Below, in pieces: positions 35,171 through 43,974 of a stretch of 64,000 nt of DNA. The stretch lies in assembly GCA_902778895.1 (NCBI GenBank), contig CACYZF010000008.1, positions 186,001-250,000 on the forward strand. The letters are read 5' to 3'. This DNA comes from an uncultured bacterium (GTDB lineage Bacteria; Verrucomicrobiota; Lentisphaeria; Victivallales; UBA1829). The position numbers and the translations under genes are program-made. The notes under the pieces are model-generated. The model did not search any database. It saw nothing but the letters and a program-made list of their open reading frames with translations, and had not been told where the DNA came from. The number at the start of each line of letters is the position of its first letter. The stretch's first letter is position 1.

Positions 35171-36262
35171 TTATTTCGAGCTGTTCAGGAAGATGCCCTT
35201 CAGGTTCATCTTCAGGGCGGTGGGCGAACTGGACGCTGCGAGGCCGACTTCTTCGGTGATCTCGCCGTTGTTGATGCGGTCGAGGATCGCCATATTGAAC
35301 GTCTGCATGCCGGATTCGCGGGCGCTTTCCATCGCCTCGGGCAGCTTCTCGAACTCCTTCTTGGAGATGTAGCGCTGGACGACCGGGTCGCAGATCATGA
35401 CCTCGACGACCGGGACCACGCCCTTGCCGAGCGCCTTCGGGAGCAGACGCTGGGCGACGGTGGCCTTCAGGTTGGCGGCGAGCGCTTCGAGGATGGTGTC
35501 CTGTTCCTGGATCGGGTAAAGGTCGAGGATGCGCCCGACGACCTGGGACGCGTCGGCGGCGTGCACGGTACTTATGACCATGTGGCCGGTATCGGCGGCC
35601 TGAAGCGCGGCCTCGAAACTTTCCTTGTCGCGCATTTCACCGACCATGATGACGTCCGGTGCCTGGCGCATGGCGTGCGTGAGGGCGCTGTAGAACGACG
35701 GGCAGTCCAGCCCGACTTCGCGCTGTTCCACGAACGACTTGCCGTCGCGGAATTCGTATTCGATCGGGTCCTCGATCGTGATGATGTGTTTCGTGAAATG
35801 CTCGTTGATGTGCTGGATCATGGCCGCCAGCGTGGTCGATTTGCCGCTGCCGGTGGTGCCGCAGACCAGGATGATGCCGCGCGGAGTCTCCGCGATGGTG
35901 CGGAGCACGGGCGGAAGCGAAAGCTCCTCCATGGAGCTGATCTTGCTCTTCACATAGCGCAGCGTGATGCCGTGCATGCCGCGCTGCTTGTGCGCGTTGA
36001 TACGGAAACGCCCCAGCTCTTCCACGCAGTAGGAGAAGTCCGCGTCGCCGTTCTGCTCGTATTCCTTCTGCATGCGTTCGTCCATGATATTGTGCAGAAG
36101 CGTGTCGAGGAATTCGTGCGTCGTGACGAAGTCGACGGGATAGAGTGAGCCCGCGATACGGAGATTGGCGGGGGCGTCCTCCTTGAGCAGGACGTCCGAC
36201 GCGCCGTGTTCCACGCACTGTGCGAGGATCTGATGGAAGGTTTCGATGATCTCCGAGGCCAT
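35171..36262 (-). CDS. pilT: Type IV pilus retraction-type ATPase (PilT family)
   Basis: A 363-residue hexameric ATPase. Signatures: DVLLKEDAPANLRIAG near the N-terminus, Walker A GTTGSGKST near 130, Asp box ITIEDPIEYEF, Walker B VIMVGEMRDKESFEAALQAADTGH and the His box HAADASQVVGRI. PilT-like proteins power pilus retraction and twitching at the cytoplasmic face of the pilus base; a second role in secretion is possible. No other pilus gene is in the window. The C-terminus lacks the AIRTGK form I would expect of strict PilT, so a PilU/PilT2-like paralogue cannot be excluded. Confidence 0.85.
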   Translation of the reverse strand: MASEIIETFHQILAQCVEHGASDVLLKEDAPANLRIAGSLYPVDFVTTHEFLDTLLHNIMDERMQKEYEQNGDADFSYCVEELGRFRINAHKQRGMHGITLRYVKSKISSMEELSLPPVLRTIAETPRGIILVCGTTGSGKSTTLAAMIQHINEHFTKHIITIEDPIEYEFRDGKSFVEQREVGLDCPSFYSALTHAMRQAPDVIMVGEMRDKESFEAALQAADTGHMVISTVHAADASQVVGRILDLYPIQEQDTILEALAANLKATVAQRLLPKALGKGVVPVVEVMICDPVVQRYISKKEFEKLPEAMESARESGMQTFNMAILDRINNGEITEEVGLAASSSPTALKMNLKGIFLNSSK

Positions 36263-36302
36263 TTTTGAAATCCTTTCTGCTGGGGTAAAAATCTGAATGA
36301 GC

Positions 36303-37043
36303 TTATTCGCCCTTGTAATCCTTCATAAGTTCGAGCATGTCCACGACCGCCGCGCCAACACCCTTCATGATAGCACGCGCGATGATGCTGTGCCCGATGT
36401 TGAGTTCGTGCAGGTGGGGGACGGCGGCGAGAAGTGGCTTGATGTTTTCGTAGTCGATGCCGTGTCCGGCATTCACGCCGATGCCGAGCGAATGCGCGTA
36501 TTCAGCGCCCTTCGCCAGACGGTCGAGTTCGGCAGCCTGTTCGGACGCGGAAACGGCGTTGGCGAACGATCCGGTGTGGAGCTCGACGAACTCCGCGCCG
36601 CACTGTCGGGCGCAGTCGATCTGCGCGAAATCCGGCGCAATGAAGAGGCTGACGGCGATCCCGGCGTTCTTCAGCACGGGGACCCAGCGCAAGAGTTTGT
36701 CGAGGCTCGCGACGGCGTCGAGGCCGCCTTCGGTCGTGAGCTCCTGGCGCTTCTCCGGCACCAGGCAGCAGCTCTGCGGACGCACCAGCGTGCTGGCGAT
36801 GCGGACCATTTCTTCCGTCAGCGCCATTTCCATGTTGAGGCGGAGTCCCGCCTGCGAAAGCGCGATCACGTCCGCGTCCTGGATGTGGCGGCGGTCTTCG
36901 CGGAGGTGGGCGGTAATGCCATCCGCGCCGGCGGCAATGCAGAGCTGTGCGGCTTCGAGCGGGGACGGCTGGGAGGCGAGACGGGCCTGGCGGACCGTCG
37001 CGACGTGGTCAATATTGACACCAAGTTTCAAGGTTCTGGTCAT
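36303..37043 (-). CDS. pdxJ: Pyridoxine 5'-phosphate synthase
   Basis: A 246-residue TIM-barrel enzyme that joins 1-deoxyxylulose 5-phosphate with 3-amino-2-oxopropyl phosphate to make pyridoxine 5'-phosphate (vitamin B6). Signatures: LGVNIDHVATVRQAR at the start, GADGITAHLREDRRHI, VSLFIAPD, ELHTG and GVNAGHGIDYENI, and the C-terminal ELNIGHSIIARA. Its own promoter is at 37077-37105. It is followed 40 bases later by pilT. Confidence 0.95.
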   Translation of the reverse strand: MTRTLKLGVNIDHVATVRQARLASQPSPLEAAQLCIAAGADGITAHLREDRRHIQDADVIALSQAGLRLNMEMALTEEMVRIASTLVRPQSCCLVPEKRQELTTEGGLDAVASLDKLLRWVPVLKNAGIAVSLFIAPDFAQIDCARQCGAEFVELHTGSFANAVSASEQAAELDRLAKGAEYAHSLGIGVNAGHGIDYENIKPLLAAVPHLHELNIGHSIIARAIMKGVGAAVVDMLELMKDYKGE

Positions 37044-37076
37044 AGTACGATCTCCTGAAAAAAACAGTAATCTAAT

Positions 37077-37105
37077 ACTATAGCACAGTTCTATTCATTT
37101 CGCAA
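37077..37105 (-). promoter_or_regulatory. Sigma-70 promoter of pdxJ
   Basis: Read leftward: -35 TTGCGA (complement of 37100-37105), 17-base spacer, -10 TATAGT (complement of 37077-37082) with extended TG (GTGCTATAGT). The -35 lies inside the end of the preceding gene. Confidence 0.75.
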
Positions 37106-37906
37106 GTCCGAAATCATTTTTGCGAACAAATCCGACTCAGGAATCGCCATTCGGTTGCGGATCGAACGCGGACACAGCAGATATGGCCCGCGGAACAGAC
37201 GGCGTTCCAGCAGCTCCGCCCACGGTCTGAACTGCGCCGGAGCGATGTGGAGGCCGCTGTCGGCGTCATAGACCAGAACCGCCTGATGCGCCTCACATCC
37301 GAGCAGGCCGAGCAGTTCCGCCCTGTCCTCCTCCGGCTTCACCTCGAACGGATGAATCTCCAGGCTCAATTTTACGAACGGGCTGAGCGTGCCACGCATG
37401 AAACGGCCCATCAGCTGGGGCGACTGGATGTCGCGCTCGCTTTTGAACGGGACCCGGTACGGGATCAGGAGTTCGAAGTTTTCGCGGTACAGAACGGGGA
37501 CCATGCGGCGGACGATCTCCAGCGCGGCGGTTTCGGCCGCATCGTCGCCCAGGATCCGCCGCATATCAAGCCCGAGGAACGCCCCGGACGCGCCCGCCGC
37601 CTTGAGCGTGCGGACCATGATCGAAGCCTGGTCCACGTAGTCACGGCGGTAGTTGTCCGCCAGGAACGGTATTTCCCGCGTGAGGTCGGGCGCCATCAGA
37701 TGCCCGGCACGCACGTTTTTGAACTCGCAGGAGGTCAGTTTCCGTTGAAAATCCACGTCGCGGTGCAGGAAGCATTCCGTCGGGAGCTCGACGACGTCGA
37801 ACGTGCCCGGCGTGAGGAAGTCCGGCACGGACGCCGGATCCATGGCCGCATGGCCGAGCGCAAGCCCGAACTGGAGCGCCTTGTAGTCGATCTTTTCCGC
37901 CTCCAT
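37091..37906 (-). CDS. Unknown protein, third gene of the riboflavin operon
   Basis: A 271-residue soluble protein from the ATG at 37906, which overlaps the riboflavin synthase stop (ATGA); the frame is open further upstream inside ribE but that part is not credible. Patterns such as FDVVELPTECF, ASIMVRTLKAAGASGAFLGLDMRRIL and YRENFELLIPYRVPF are compatible with a xylose-isomerase-like TIM barrel, but I cannot assign a family. Translational coupling to ribE suggests a link with riboflavin or its sugar precursors, or merely shared control. Confidence 0.72.
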   Translation of the reverse strand: MEAEKIDYKALQFGLALGHAAMDPASVPDFLTPGTFDVVELPTECFLHRDVDFQRKLTSCEFKNVRAGHLMAPDLTREIPFLADNYRRDYVDQASIMVRTLKAAGASGAFLGLDMRRILGDDAAETAALEIVRRMVPVLYRENFELLIPYRVPFKSERDIQSPQLMGRFMRGTLSPFVKLSLEIHPFEVKPEEDRAELLGLLGCEAHQAVLVYDADSGLHIAPAQFRPWAELLERRLFRGPYLLCPRSIRNRMAIPESDLFAKMISDLRNE

Positions 37907-38565
37907 CAGAATCCGGCCTCCGTCAGGTCGCGCATGGAGATCGCTTTCGCGCTTTGCGAGGCTTGCGCGCCGCCGTCCATGTGCCGGAGCTGTTCGCAGA
38001 CATACTTGCCGATCAGGTCGGTCTCGATGTTCACGAGATCGCCCGGTTTCAGGCCGTCGAGGTTGGTCTCGCGCCGGGTCGTCGGGATCAGCCGCACCGC
38101 GAACGTCTCGTCTGTCACGTCCGTAAGCGTGAGGGAGACGCCGTTCACGCACACACTGCCTTTCGTCACGAAGAAAATACGCAGTTCCGGCGGCATTTCC
38201 ATCCTGAGTTCGTAATCATCGCCGATCTTCCCGAAGGAAACGACCTTCACCGCGGCATCGACGTGTCCGCTGACCAGATGCCCGCCGAGACGGCTGCCGA
38301 GGCTCAGAGCGCGCTCCAGGTTGACGCGCGCGCCGTTCTTCAGCTGTCCCAGGTTCGTCCGGTCCAGCGTCTCCTTCATCACGAAAAAAATCAGGTTCCC
38401 GCCCGATTCCTTTTCGAACGTTAGGCAGGCGCCGTTCACGGCAATGCTTTCGCCCTCTTCAAGATCAGTCCACGGGGTATCGGGCTTCACGGTCAGACGC
38501 CCGGCCTTCGCACCGGTTTCGCGCCCGGTCAGCACCCCGGTCTTTTCGATCAAACCTGTAAACAT
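37906..38565 (-). CDS. ribE: Riboflavin synthase, alpha subunit
   Basis: A 219-residue protein with the usual two lumazine-binding barrels (start MFTGLIEKTGVL; repeat boundary near residue 100). It converts two 6,7-dimethyl-8-ribityllumazine molecules to riboflavin. Signatures are GESIAVNGACLTF and GSVCVNGVSLTL, one per barrel, with SLGSRLGGHLVSGHVD in the middle. It is 21 bases after ribD and overlaps the unknown gene downstream. Confidence 0.95.
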   Translation of the reverse strand: MFTGLIEKTGVLTGRETGAKAGRLTVKPDTPWTDLEEGESIAVNGACLTFEKESGGNLIFFVMKETLDRTNLGQLKNGARVNLERALSLGSRLGGHLVSGHVDAAVKVVSFGKIGDDYELRMEMPPELRIFFVTKGSVCVNGVSLTLTDVTDETFAVRLIPTTRRETNLDGLKPGDLVNIETDLIGKYVCEQLRHMDGGAQASQSAKAISMRDLTEAGF

Positions 38566-38586
38566 CGTATTTTCTCCTCGATTATC

Positions 38587-39618
38587 TCATGATTCGGGGT
38601 ACAGCGGATACGCTTCGATCCGAAGGTCGCAGCCCAGCTCCGACGCGCGCAGACGGTCCAGCTGAACCGCCTCGGACAGCGAGGCGGGATCGGGGCCGCC
38701 CAGCACGGGACGGCTGCCGCGTCCGCCGAGCAGTTTCGGCGCGATATGAAATTCGATTTTATCGACGGCATGGGCCCGGATCGCCGACGCCGCCAGTTCG
38801 CCGCCGCCTTCGATCAGCAGCATGGTCACGTTTTCGCGTCCGAGCCGGGCAAGAAATTCCCGCCAGTCCTCCGGCGAGTCCAGCACGGCGGATTCCCAGC
38901 CTTCGCCCGCGCCGGAAAGGATTTCCGGGTGATGCGTGGCGATGATCCTGCGCGGCGTTTTCAGGACGGCGCCGTCCGAAGCGCGGGCGGTAAAACGGGG
39001 CGAATCGGTACGGAATGTCTCCGCGCCCGCGAGCACGGCATCCGAAAGCCGCCTCAGATACGCCACACGTTCCCGCGCGGTTTCCGAGGTGACCCATTTG
39101 GAATCCCCGTTCGCGGCGGCGATCTTCCCGTCAAGCGTCTCGGCCATCTTCAGCAGCACGAACGGACGGCCCGTCGTGATCCATTTGAAAAACGCCTCGT
39201 GATGAACGCGGCATTCCTCTTCCAGCACACCGGTTTCCACCTCGATCCCGGCGGCGCGCAGGATATCGACGCCGCGGCCCGCATGTTTCGGGTTCGGGTC
39301 GAGACAGCCGATGACTACGCGCCGGATTTTGTTCCGGAGGATCGCGTCGCAGCACGGCGGCGTACGGCCCGTTGTACTGCACGGTTCGAGCGTGACGAAC
39401 AGGTCCGCGCCCGCGGCGTCGGATTCGTGCGGCAGGCTCAGGAACGCTTCGATCTCGGCGTGCGGACCGCCGCAGCGCTTGTGGTGGCCGCGACCGATGA
39501 TCCGTCCGTCGCGCACGATGACCGCGCCGACCGCCGGATTCGGGCTGGTATAACCCGCGCCGAGTTCAGCCTCGCGCAACGCCTCGCGCATAAAAAACTG
39601 GTCGTTTCCGCCGTCCAC
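38587..39618 (-). CDS. ribD: Bifunctional riboflavin deaminase-reductase
   Basis: A 343-residue enzyme carrying out the second and third steps of riboflavin synthesis. The N-terminal deaminase (about 8-150) has the zinc site HAE (GGPHAEIEAF) and PCSTTGRTPPCC. The C-terminal reductase (about 155-340) has KMAETLDGKIA, DSKWVTSETARERV, DAVLAGAETFRTD and LLIEGGGELAASAI. The start is a GTG at 39618, supported by AAGGAG 8 bases upstream; an ATG nine codons later is weaker. Promoter at 39693-39720. The leader is too short for an FMN riboswitch. Confidence 0.93.
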   Translation of the reverse strand: MDGGNDQFFMREALREAELGAGYTSPNPAVGAVIVRDGRIIGRGHHKRCGGPHAEIEAFLSLPHESDAAGADLFVTLEPCSTTGRTPPCCDAILRNKIRRVVIGCLDPNPKHAGRGVDILRAAGIEVETGVLEEECRVHHEAFFKWITTGRPFVLLKMAETLDGKIAAANGDSKWVTSETARERVAYLRRLSDAVLAGAETFRTDSPRFTARASDGAVLKTPRRIIATHHPEILSGAGEGWESAVLDSPEDWREFLARLGRENVTMLLIEGGGELAASAIRAHAVDKIEFHIAPKLLGGRGSRPVLGGPDPASLSEAVQLDRLRASELGCDLRIEAYPLYPES

Positions 39619-39692
39619 GAAAATCGCTCCTTGCCGGTTCCATCAAGCGGACGGTCCGCCTGAGTCCATCATCAATAAAAATGTACCCCGAA

Positions 39693-39720
39693 AATATAGC
39701 TTCTTTTTTCCCGATTGCAA
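39693..39720 (-). promoter_or_regulatory. Sigma-70 promoter of the ribD operon
   Basis: Read leftward: -35 TTGCAA (complement of 39715-39720), 16-base spacer, -10 TATATT (complement of 39693-39698). It diverges from the promoter at 39751-39779. Confidence 0.7.
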
Positions 39721-39750
39721 GAGTTTTTCTCTCTTTTTTCCGCTTTGGAA

Positions 39751-39779
39751 TTGGTCTTTTCGTTTTTTCGTGCTACATT
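39751..39779 (+). promoter_or_regulatory. Probable promoter of the TSCPD gene
   Basis: -35 TTGGTC (39751-39756), 17-base spacer, -10 TACATT (39774-39779) preceded by TGC. About 37 bases to the start of translation. Confidence 0.6.
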
Positions 39780-39822
39780 ATGGAATCACAACTTTTTTCA
39801 CTCATCCCGAAAGGACTCGGCC

Positions 39823-40083
39823 ATGCACTACACCTACAAGACCAGCCAGCTCGTCTGCTCCTCCCAAATCGACATCGACATTGACAACGGCGTCATCACC
39901 AACGTGGCGTTCACGGGCGGCTGCCCCGGCAACCTCACAGCGATCGGCATCCTCGTGAAGGGCAAGACCCCGCAGGAAGTCATCAACATGCTCGAAGGCG
40001 TCGACTGCGGCGGCAAGGGCACGTCCTGCACCGACCAGCTCGCCAAGGCGCTGAAGGAAATCCTCGCGGGACGGCTCTCCTGA
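39823..40083 (+). CDS. TSCPD-domain protein
   Basis: An 86-residue protein made of one TSCPD domain: start MHYTYKTSQLVCSSQIDIDI, centre FTGGCPGNL, GILVKGKTP and end CGGKGTSCTDQLAKAL with the conserved Cys. The same domain is found at the end of some ribonucleotide reductases and as free-standing proteins of unknown function that may bind metal. The ATG at 39823 is chosen because an upstream extension crosses the promoter. The following gene starts 2 bases after the stop. Confidence 0.87.
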   Translation: MHYTYKTSQLVCSSQIDIDIDNGVITNVAFTGGCPGNLTAIGILVKGKTPQEVINMLEGVDCGGKGTSCTDQLAKALKEILAGRLS

Positions 40084-40085
40084 CT

Positions 40086-40700
40086 ATGCCCGCGGACAGA
40101 CATGGCATCCAGCGCGACATCGAGGCGTTCCAGAACGAGCTGGACAAGCTCTTCAAACGCCCCAACGAAGCGCCTGTCTACGACACGAAGCAGAAGCTCG
40201 AAGACGCCATCTCCGACAATCCCCGCTACTACCCGCCCGACCGCAGGCTTGAGCTCGCGGAGATCTTCTTCGGCATCCTCGACTTCGTCTACGAACGCGC
40301 CGGAAGCGACGACGATCCGGAAACATTCTGCAATCCGGTCCTGCCCGGCGCGGACCTCTCCCGCCTGCCGGAACCCGAAATGCTCTTCCGCTGCATGATG
40401 CCGCTGGCATGGTCGATCCGCGGGCGCTGGGTCTACCCGGAGATGAAACGTGTCACGGACGATTTCATTTCGTCCTTCTCGCACGAACAGGTCAAGCTCG
40501 TCTGGCAGATCCTGGATTTCCTGCTGGACCTCTTCCCGGACAAATCCGGGTCTCCGGCCTCCGCCGAGGTCCGTGCCTACTGGCGCGAACTCGCGGAAGC
40601 GCCCGAACGGTTCCATGTGGAAACACCGCCGGAGAAGTCGATCCTGCTCAAAGTCCTGCTGGAGGCGGCGCAGGACCACAAGATCATTCCGAAAGATTGA
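40086..40700 (+). CDS. Unknown helical protein
   Basis: A 204-residue soluble, acidic, mostly helical protein (IQRDIEAFQNELDKLFKRPN, LAEIFFGILDFVYERAG, QVKLVWQILDFLLDLFPDK). No signal, membrane segment or familiar motif. It lies 2 bases after the TSCPD gene, so the two are co-transcribed. Confidence 0.7.
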   Translation: MPADRHGIQRDIEAFQNELDKLFKRPNEAPVYDTKQKLEDAISDNPRYYPPDRRLELAEIFFGILDFVYERAGSDDDPETFCNPVLPGADLSRLPEPEMLFRCMMPLAWSIRGRWVYPEMKRVTDDFISSFSHEQVKLVWQILDFLLDLFPDKSGSPASAEVRAYWRELAEAPERFHVETPPEKSILLKVLLEAAQDHKIIPKD

Positions 40701-40821
40701 CTTTGCAGGCAGTGCCGATGAAGTACGCGCCTGCCGTTCGCGCACACGCCGCCGCGATGTTAAAGCGGTCTCATTTTTTAGGAATGTACACAAATAATCC
40801 CGAAATTCTTCGTTTCCGGAT

Positions 40822-40849
40822 TTGAAATCCCGCTTCTAAGCTATATATT
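40822..40849 (+). promoter_or_regulatory. Sigma-70 promoter of the FHA-ftsH operon
   Basis: -35 TTGAAA (40822-40827), 16-base spacer, -10 TATATT (40844-40849). Leader about 85 bases. Confidence 0.72.
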
Positions 40850-40941
40850 AAAAGACGTTTATCGACCCGAGTCAACAACTTCGCCTCCGCGCACCTCTTA
40901 CGGCGGACGCGATTCAATTCAAATCAGGAGTTTATCTGGAA

Positions 40942-41511
40942 ATGCCCGCTATTCCGAAATTCATCGTTCTCAGCGAACAGCTTCGCGGTCAGATGTTTGA
41001 ACTGAACCAGGATGAGATCACCGTCGGACGCTCCGACGAGCGCACCATCTGCCTGAAGGACCCCACCGTCAGTACGCTTCACTGCAAAATCACGCGCAAC
41101 AGCGGCAAGTTCATCATCGCCGACGCCGGTTCCACCAACGGCACCAAGGTCAACGGCAATCCGCTCACTGAGGAATACGAACTGCAGAACGGCGACATCG
41201 TCCGCATCGGCGCGTTCGAACTGCTCTTCGACACCGAAGACAAGACCATGACCATGTCGATCCAGAAAACGCAGACCGGCATCGACATCAACGCCGCCAG
41301 CACGACCCAGACCATCAAGTCCGTCACCAGCACCGGCTTCACCGAGCGCAAGCAGAGCAGCGGCCTCTCCAACAAGCTCATGATCATCATCGTCGTCCTC
41401 CTCGCGCTCATCTTCCTCGCCATCCTCGGACTCTTTGTGAAGAGCTTCATGGACAGCCAGAACGCGAGCGCCTTCATCCCCGCGCAGGACATCGTGACCC
41501 GGATTGTCTAA
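40942..41511 (+). CDS. Membrane-anchored FHA-domain protein
   Basis: A 189-residue protein. Residues ~8-100 form a forkhead-associated domain: ITVGRSDERTICLKDPTVSTLHCKI contains the phosphothreonine-binding GRS...S..H residues, then DAGSTNGTKVNGNPL. A Thr/Ser-rich linker (about 105-135) leads to one membrane segment at about 140-163 (IIIVVLLALIFLAILGLFVK), leaving a short tail outside. It should read phosphothreonine on a partner at the cytoplasmic membrane face. It is 3 bases upstream of ftsH, which points to FtsH or its clients as partner (inference); no Ser/Thr kinase is in the window. Confidence 0.88.
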   Translation: MPAIPKFIVLSEQLRGQMFELNQDEITVGRSDERTICLKDPTVSTLHCKITRNSGKFIIADAGSTNGTKVNGNPLTEEYELQNGDIVRIGAFELLFDTEDKTMTMSIQKTQTGIDINAASTTQTIKSVTSTGFTERKQSSGLSNKLMIIIVVLLALIFLAILGLFVKSFMDSQNASAFIPAQDIVTRIV

Positions 41512-41514
41512 TCC

Positions 41515-43653
41515 ATGAACGACAAGAAAGACCCACCGAAAAAAGCGCTTCCGGGCTCGAAGCGCAAGCCGCCTGCGTCCCTTTTCCTCTGGCTGCTGGC
41601 GTTCCTCGTCCTCGCATCCCTGATCGTCTTCCAGTCCTCGCCCTATTTCGCCGCCACGGAGGAATGGAGCGCGAACGAATTCCTGTCGCACCTTGAGAAG
41701 GGCGAGATCGTCACCGCCGAGATCATGCCGGAATCCGACAAGATCCTCGCGATCTCCGGCGAGTTCAAGAACGCGCCGAAAACCGACGCGAAAAAGGCGG
41801 ATACCGATGCGAAGAAAGACGAGGCGAAATCCTCCGCGCCGGAAATCGTCGAGAAAGACCTGACGAAACCCACCGAGAAGCCCGCCGAATCCGCAACCGC
41901 GGGCAAGAAGACCGCGCCGAAGCTCAAGCTGAAGTACACCACACGCATCTACGCCACCGATGCCATCATCAACAAACTGGACGAGAAGGGCGTGCAGACC
42001 ATCTACCTGGAACGCGACGCATGGTGGAAATCCCTGCTCCTGAACCTCGCGATCGCGGTTCCGATCCTGCTCGTCTTCTACTTCATCTTCACACGCCAGA
42101 TCCACGGCGCCGGCTCCGGCGCGATCCAGTTCGGCAAGAGCCGCGCACGCATGATCGACCCCAACGAAAACCACACCAAGTTCGACGACGTGGCAGGCTG
42201 TGACGAGGCGAAGGAAGAGATGAAGGAGATCGTGGAATATCTCCGCGATCCGCTCAAGTTCAAACTCCTCGGCGGCAAGATCCCGCGCGGCGCGCTCCTC
42301 ACCGGACCGCCGGGCACCGGCAAGACTCTCATGGCGAAAGCCGTCTCCGGCGAAGCCTCCGTGCCATTCTTCTCCATCAGCGGCTCCGACTTCGTCGAAA
42401 TGTTCGTCGGTGTCGGCGCGAGCCGCGTCCGCGACATGTTCCAGCAGGCGCGCAAGAACGCCCCCTGCCTCATCTTCATCGACGAGATCGACGCCGTGGG
42501 ACGCTCCCGTTTCTCCGGTATCGGCGGCGGACATGACGAACGCGAACAGACGCTGAACGCGCTCCTCGTGGAAATGGACGGCCTCGAGACGCAGGAAGGC
42601 GTGATCGTGATCGCCGCGACCAACCGCGTCGACGTGCTCGACCCCGCCCTGCTCCGTCCCGGCCGCTTCGACCGCCAGATCGTCATCGATCTGCCCGACA
42701 TCGTGGGCCGCCGGAAGATCCTCGCCGTCCACGCGAAAAACATCAAGCTCGCGAAGGACGTCGACCTTGACGCCGTCGCGAAGAGCACGCCCGGATTCAG
42801 CGGAGCCGACCTCGCGAACCTCATCAACGAGGCCGCGCTGCTCGCCGCCCGCAACAACCAGAGCGCCGCGACCCAGGCCGATCTGGAGGAAGCGCGCGAC
42901 AAGGTCTGCTTCGGACGCGAACGCCGCAGCCGTAAGATCCCGGAACGCGACCGCAAGCTCACCGCCTGGCACGAGGCCGGTCACGCCATCGTCAACCTCT
43001 TCCTCGAAAACAGCATCCCGCTGCACAAGGTCACGATCATCCCGCGCGGCCAGGCGCTCGGCCTGACCATGATGATGGAACACGAGGACCGCTATTCCCG
43101 CAGCCGTCTGGAGATGCTCGACATCATCACCACCGACCTCGGCGGCCGCGTGGCGGAGGAGATCGCGCTCGGCGACATCACCAGCGGCGCGTCGCAGGAC
43201 ATCGCGCACGCCACGAACCTCGCCCGCGCCATGGTCTGTTCCTACGGCATGAGCGACAAGCTCGGCACCGTCCAGTACGGCGAACGCGCCGACCACATCT
43301 ATCTCGGACGCGACATCACGCGCAACGAAGCCTGCAGCGAGCAGACCCAGCGCGAGATCGACGACGAAGTCAAGCGCATCATCGGCGAGTGCAAGGCGCG
43401 CGCCACGAAGATCGTCACCGAACAGCGTGAACGCCTCGACAAGCTCGCGAACGCCCTGCTTGAACGCGAGACCATCTCCGGCGCGGACATCCGCAAGCTG
43501 CTGGACCTCCCGCCCGAAGAAGAAAAGGCTCCCGTCCTTTCCGGCGACGAGTCCAAGCCCGCCGTGGATAACGGCGCTTCCGCTTCCGGCAGGAAGGACG
43601 ACGGCGGCGCCCCCCCCAAGTCCGGCGACGAAGTCTCCGTGAAAACGTTCTGA
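41515..43653 (+). CDS. ftsH: ATP-dependent membrane zinc protease FtsH
   Basis: A 712-residue AAA protease. Membrane segment 1 at about 20-40, a periplasmic part of ~135 residues, membrane segment 2 at about 175-193 ([15 protein letters not shown]). AAA domain: Walker A GPPGTGKT, Walker [13 protein letters not shown], the pore motif [15 protein letters not shown], second region of homology [20 protein letters not shown]. Protease: HEAGH zinc site near 488 and the downstream third-ligand region [14 protein letters not shown]. The periplasmic part contains an insert of Lys/Asp/Ala/Glu low complexity (about residues 85-130) not found in standard FtsH. The C-terminus is also extended and charged. 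HflC/HflK at the left end of the window are likely regulators. Confidence 0.95.
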   Translation: MNDKKDPPKKALPGSKRKPPASLFLWLLAFLVLASLIVFQSSPYFAATEEWSANEFLSHLEKGEIVTAEIMPESDKILAISGEFKNAPKTDAKKADTDAKKDEAKSSAPEIVEKDLTKPTEKPAESATAGKKTAPKLKLKYTTRIYATDAIINKLDEKGVQTIYLERDAWWKSLLLNLAIAVPILLVFYFIFTRQIHGAGSGAIQFGKSRARMIDPNENHTKFDDVAGCDEAKEEMKEIVEYLRDPLKFKLLGGKIPRGALLTGPPGTGKTLMAKAVSGEASVPFFSISGSDFVEMFVGVGASRVRDMFQQARKNAPCLIFIDEIDAVGRSRFSGIGGGHDEREQTLNALLVEMDGLETQEGVIVIAATNRVDVLDPALLRPGRFDRQIVIDLPDIVGRRKILAVHAKNIKLAKDVDLDAVAKSTPGFSGADLANLINEAALLAARNNQSAATQADLEEARDKVCFGRERRSRKIPERDRKLTAWHEAGHAIVNLFLENSIPLHKVTIIPRGQALGLTMMMEHEDRYSRSRLEMLDIITTDLGGRVAEEIALGDITSGASQDIAHATNLARAMVCSYGMSDKLGTVQYGERADHIYLGRDITRNEACSEQTQREIDDEVKRIIGECKARATKIVTEQRERLDKLANALLERETISGADIRKLLDLPPEEEKAPVLSGDESKPAVDNGASASGRKDDGGAPPKSGDEVSVKTF

Positions 43654-43668
43654 TCCCGGAGCGTCCGC

Positions 43669-43971
43669 ATGACGGCCGAAACTCTCGCACCCCTGATCCG
43701 CATCAACGAATCGGGGGTGTTTTTGTCGTGCCACGTCCAGCCCGGCGCGAAACGAACCGCGGTCGCGGGCGTCTACGGCACGGCGTTGAAACTATCGCTG
43801 GCCGCGCCTCCGGTCGACGGCAAGGCAAACAAGGAACTGTGCGTATTTCTGGCGAAGAAGCTGAAACTGCCGAAAAGCGCCGTATCGCTGGTCTCCGGCC
43901 AGACCTCGCGCGACAAAGTGGTCTTCCTGCCGGGCGTCACGGCGGCCGCACTCGCCGCAGCATTGGAGTAA
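43669..43971 (+). CDS. DUF167/YggU-family protein
   Basis: A 100-residue protein with the family pattern: SCHVQPGAKRTAVAGVYG, LKLSLAAPPVDGKANKEL, SVVSGQTSRDKVV-like end. A widespread small cytoplasmic protein of unknown role. It lies 15 bases after ftsH and 3 bases before mnmA. Confidence 0.88.
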   Translation: MTAETLAPLIRINESGVFLSCHVQPGAKRTAVAGVYGTALKLSLAAPPVDGKANKELCVFLAKKLKLPKSAVSLVSGQTSRDKVVFLPGVTAAALAAALE

Positions 43972-43974
43972 ACC

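Noticed and set aside
39619-39720. FMN riboswitch before ribD
   Set aside because: Only about 75 bases separate the likely transcription start from the GTG, too short for the RFN element, and its conserved boxes are not seen.
40924-43734. A 936-codon antisense frame opposite FHA-ftsH
   Set aside because: The plus-strand genes have unmistakable domains, promoter and spacing; the antisense frame has none.
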